A stretch of DNA of 64,000 nucleotides, from NCBI RefSeq assembly GCF_901538265.1, contig NZ_LR593886.1:10003738-10067737 (forward strand), written 5' to 3'. The notes under the pieces were generated by a model. The model had not been told where the DNA came from. It saw only the letters and a list, made by a program, of their open reading frames with translations, and did not search any database. A program made the position numbers and the translations under genes. Below are positions 63,942-64,000 of this stretch, piece after piece (the first letter of the stretch is position 1; the number at the start of each line of letters is the position of its first letter). Source of the DNA: Gemmata massiliana (GTDB lineage: Bacteria; Planctomycetota; Planctomycetia; Gemmatales; Gemmataceae).

Positions 63942-64000
63942 CGCGCGACTCGGTGCCGCTGTGGTCCAATCTTTCGATCGGCGTTGCACCGAGTCGCGCG
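63942..64000. repeat. 15-bp perfect inverted repeat at the window edge
   Basis: Arms 63942-63956 and 63986-64000 are exact complements (CGCGCGACTCGGTGC), 29 bases apart, starting 12 bases after the lipoprotein stop. The right arm ends at the window edge, so it may extend. A terminator or palindromic element. Confidence 0.6.

Overview
The window looks like a chromosomal segment of a Gemmata-like planctomycete (Gemmataceae). It is GC-rich and carries several family hallmarks: proteins with the TIGR02996 repeat-companion domain (motif DTPRLVFADWLDE), a DUF1559 prepilin-like protein, a PSD1-type DUF1549/DUF1553 protein with an N-terminal cytochrome-like CxxxCH site, an exported protein with the LERLESREVPA leader motif, and a paralogue of the 'ACACCRR...CWVVDLVLGKE' family. 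Names rest on motif recognition by eye; no database search was run.

Region 1 (1-16409) is the integrase end of a prophage inserted at a tRNA-Ala(GGC) gene. Reading leftwards from the tRNA it holds a tyrosine integrase, a winged-helix protein, a divergent control region with operator-like repeats, an excisionase-like HTH protein, a replication/recombination block (RecA-like ATPase, replication-initiator-like protein, RdgC-like protein, VRR-NUC nuclease), then HNH endonuclease, small terminase, a small membrane protein and large terminase cut by the left window edge. Between the VRR-NUC and HNH genes lies cargo (about 2.2-6.6 kb): two stand-alone response-regulator receivers, a DUF3800 protein, a DUF4145-like membrane protein and a host-family gene. 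A TIGR02996 protein is translationally coupled to the nuclease gene.

Region 2 (16.4-29 kb) is host DNA: a flippase-like membrane protein, a candidate small RNA with two hairpins sharing an identical loop, cysE, TIGR02996 proteins, an orphan CoA-transferase beta subunit, a fatty-acid desaturase, a nucleoside 2-deoxyribosyltransferase-like protein, a mono-haem cytochrome-like protein and a large exported metzincin-like/FG-GAP protein.

Region 3 (29-42 kb): moeA, two small lipoproteins, tsaB, an RNase HI, a PEP-utilising/rifampicin-phosphotransferase-like enzyme, the PSD1 protein, an SMR exporter and an alpha-oxoamine synthase. moeA and the RNase H gene both carry in-frame palindromic GC-rich insertions of the same family, read in opposite genomic directions.

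Region 4 (42-49 kb) is the nusA-infB-DUF503-rbfA translation/transcription cluster with an endonuclease III-like gene at its end. Region 5 (49.4-64 kb) holds gluconokinase, a large hybrid histidine kinase, a DksA/TraR zinc-finger protein, cysK, a leucine-rich-repeat protein, another TIGR02996 protein, DUF4058, a Ser/Thr kinase-receiver-HD-GYP fusion, the DUF1559 protein and a lipoprotein.

The observations I consider most worth following are the coding palindromic elements in MoeA and RNase H, the twin-loop RNA candidate at about 17.7 kb, the kinase-receiver-HD-GYP fusion and the prophage cargo.
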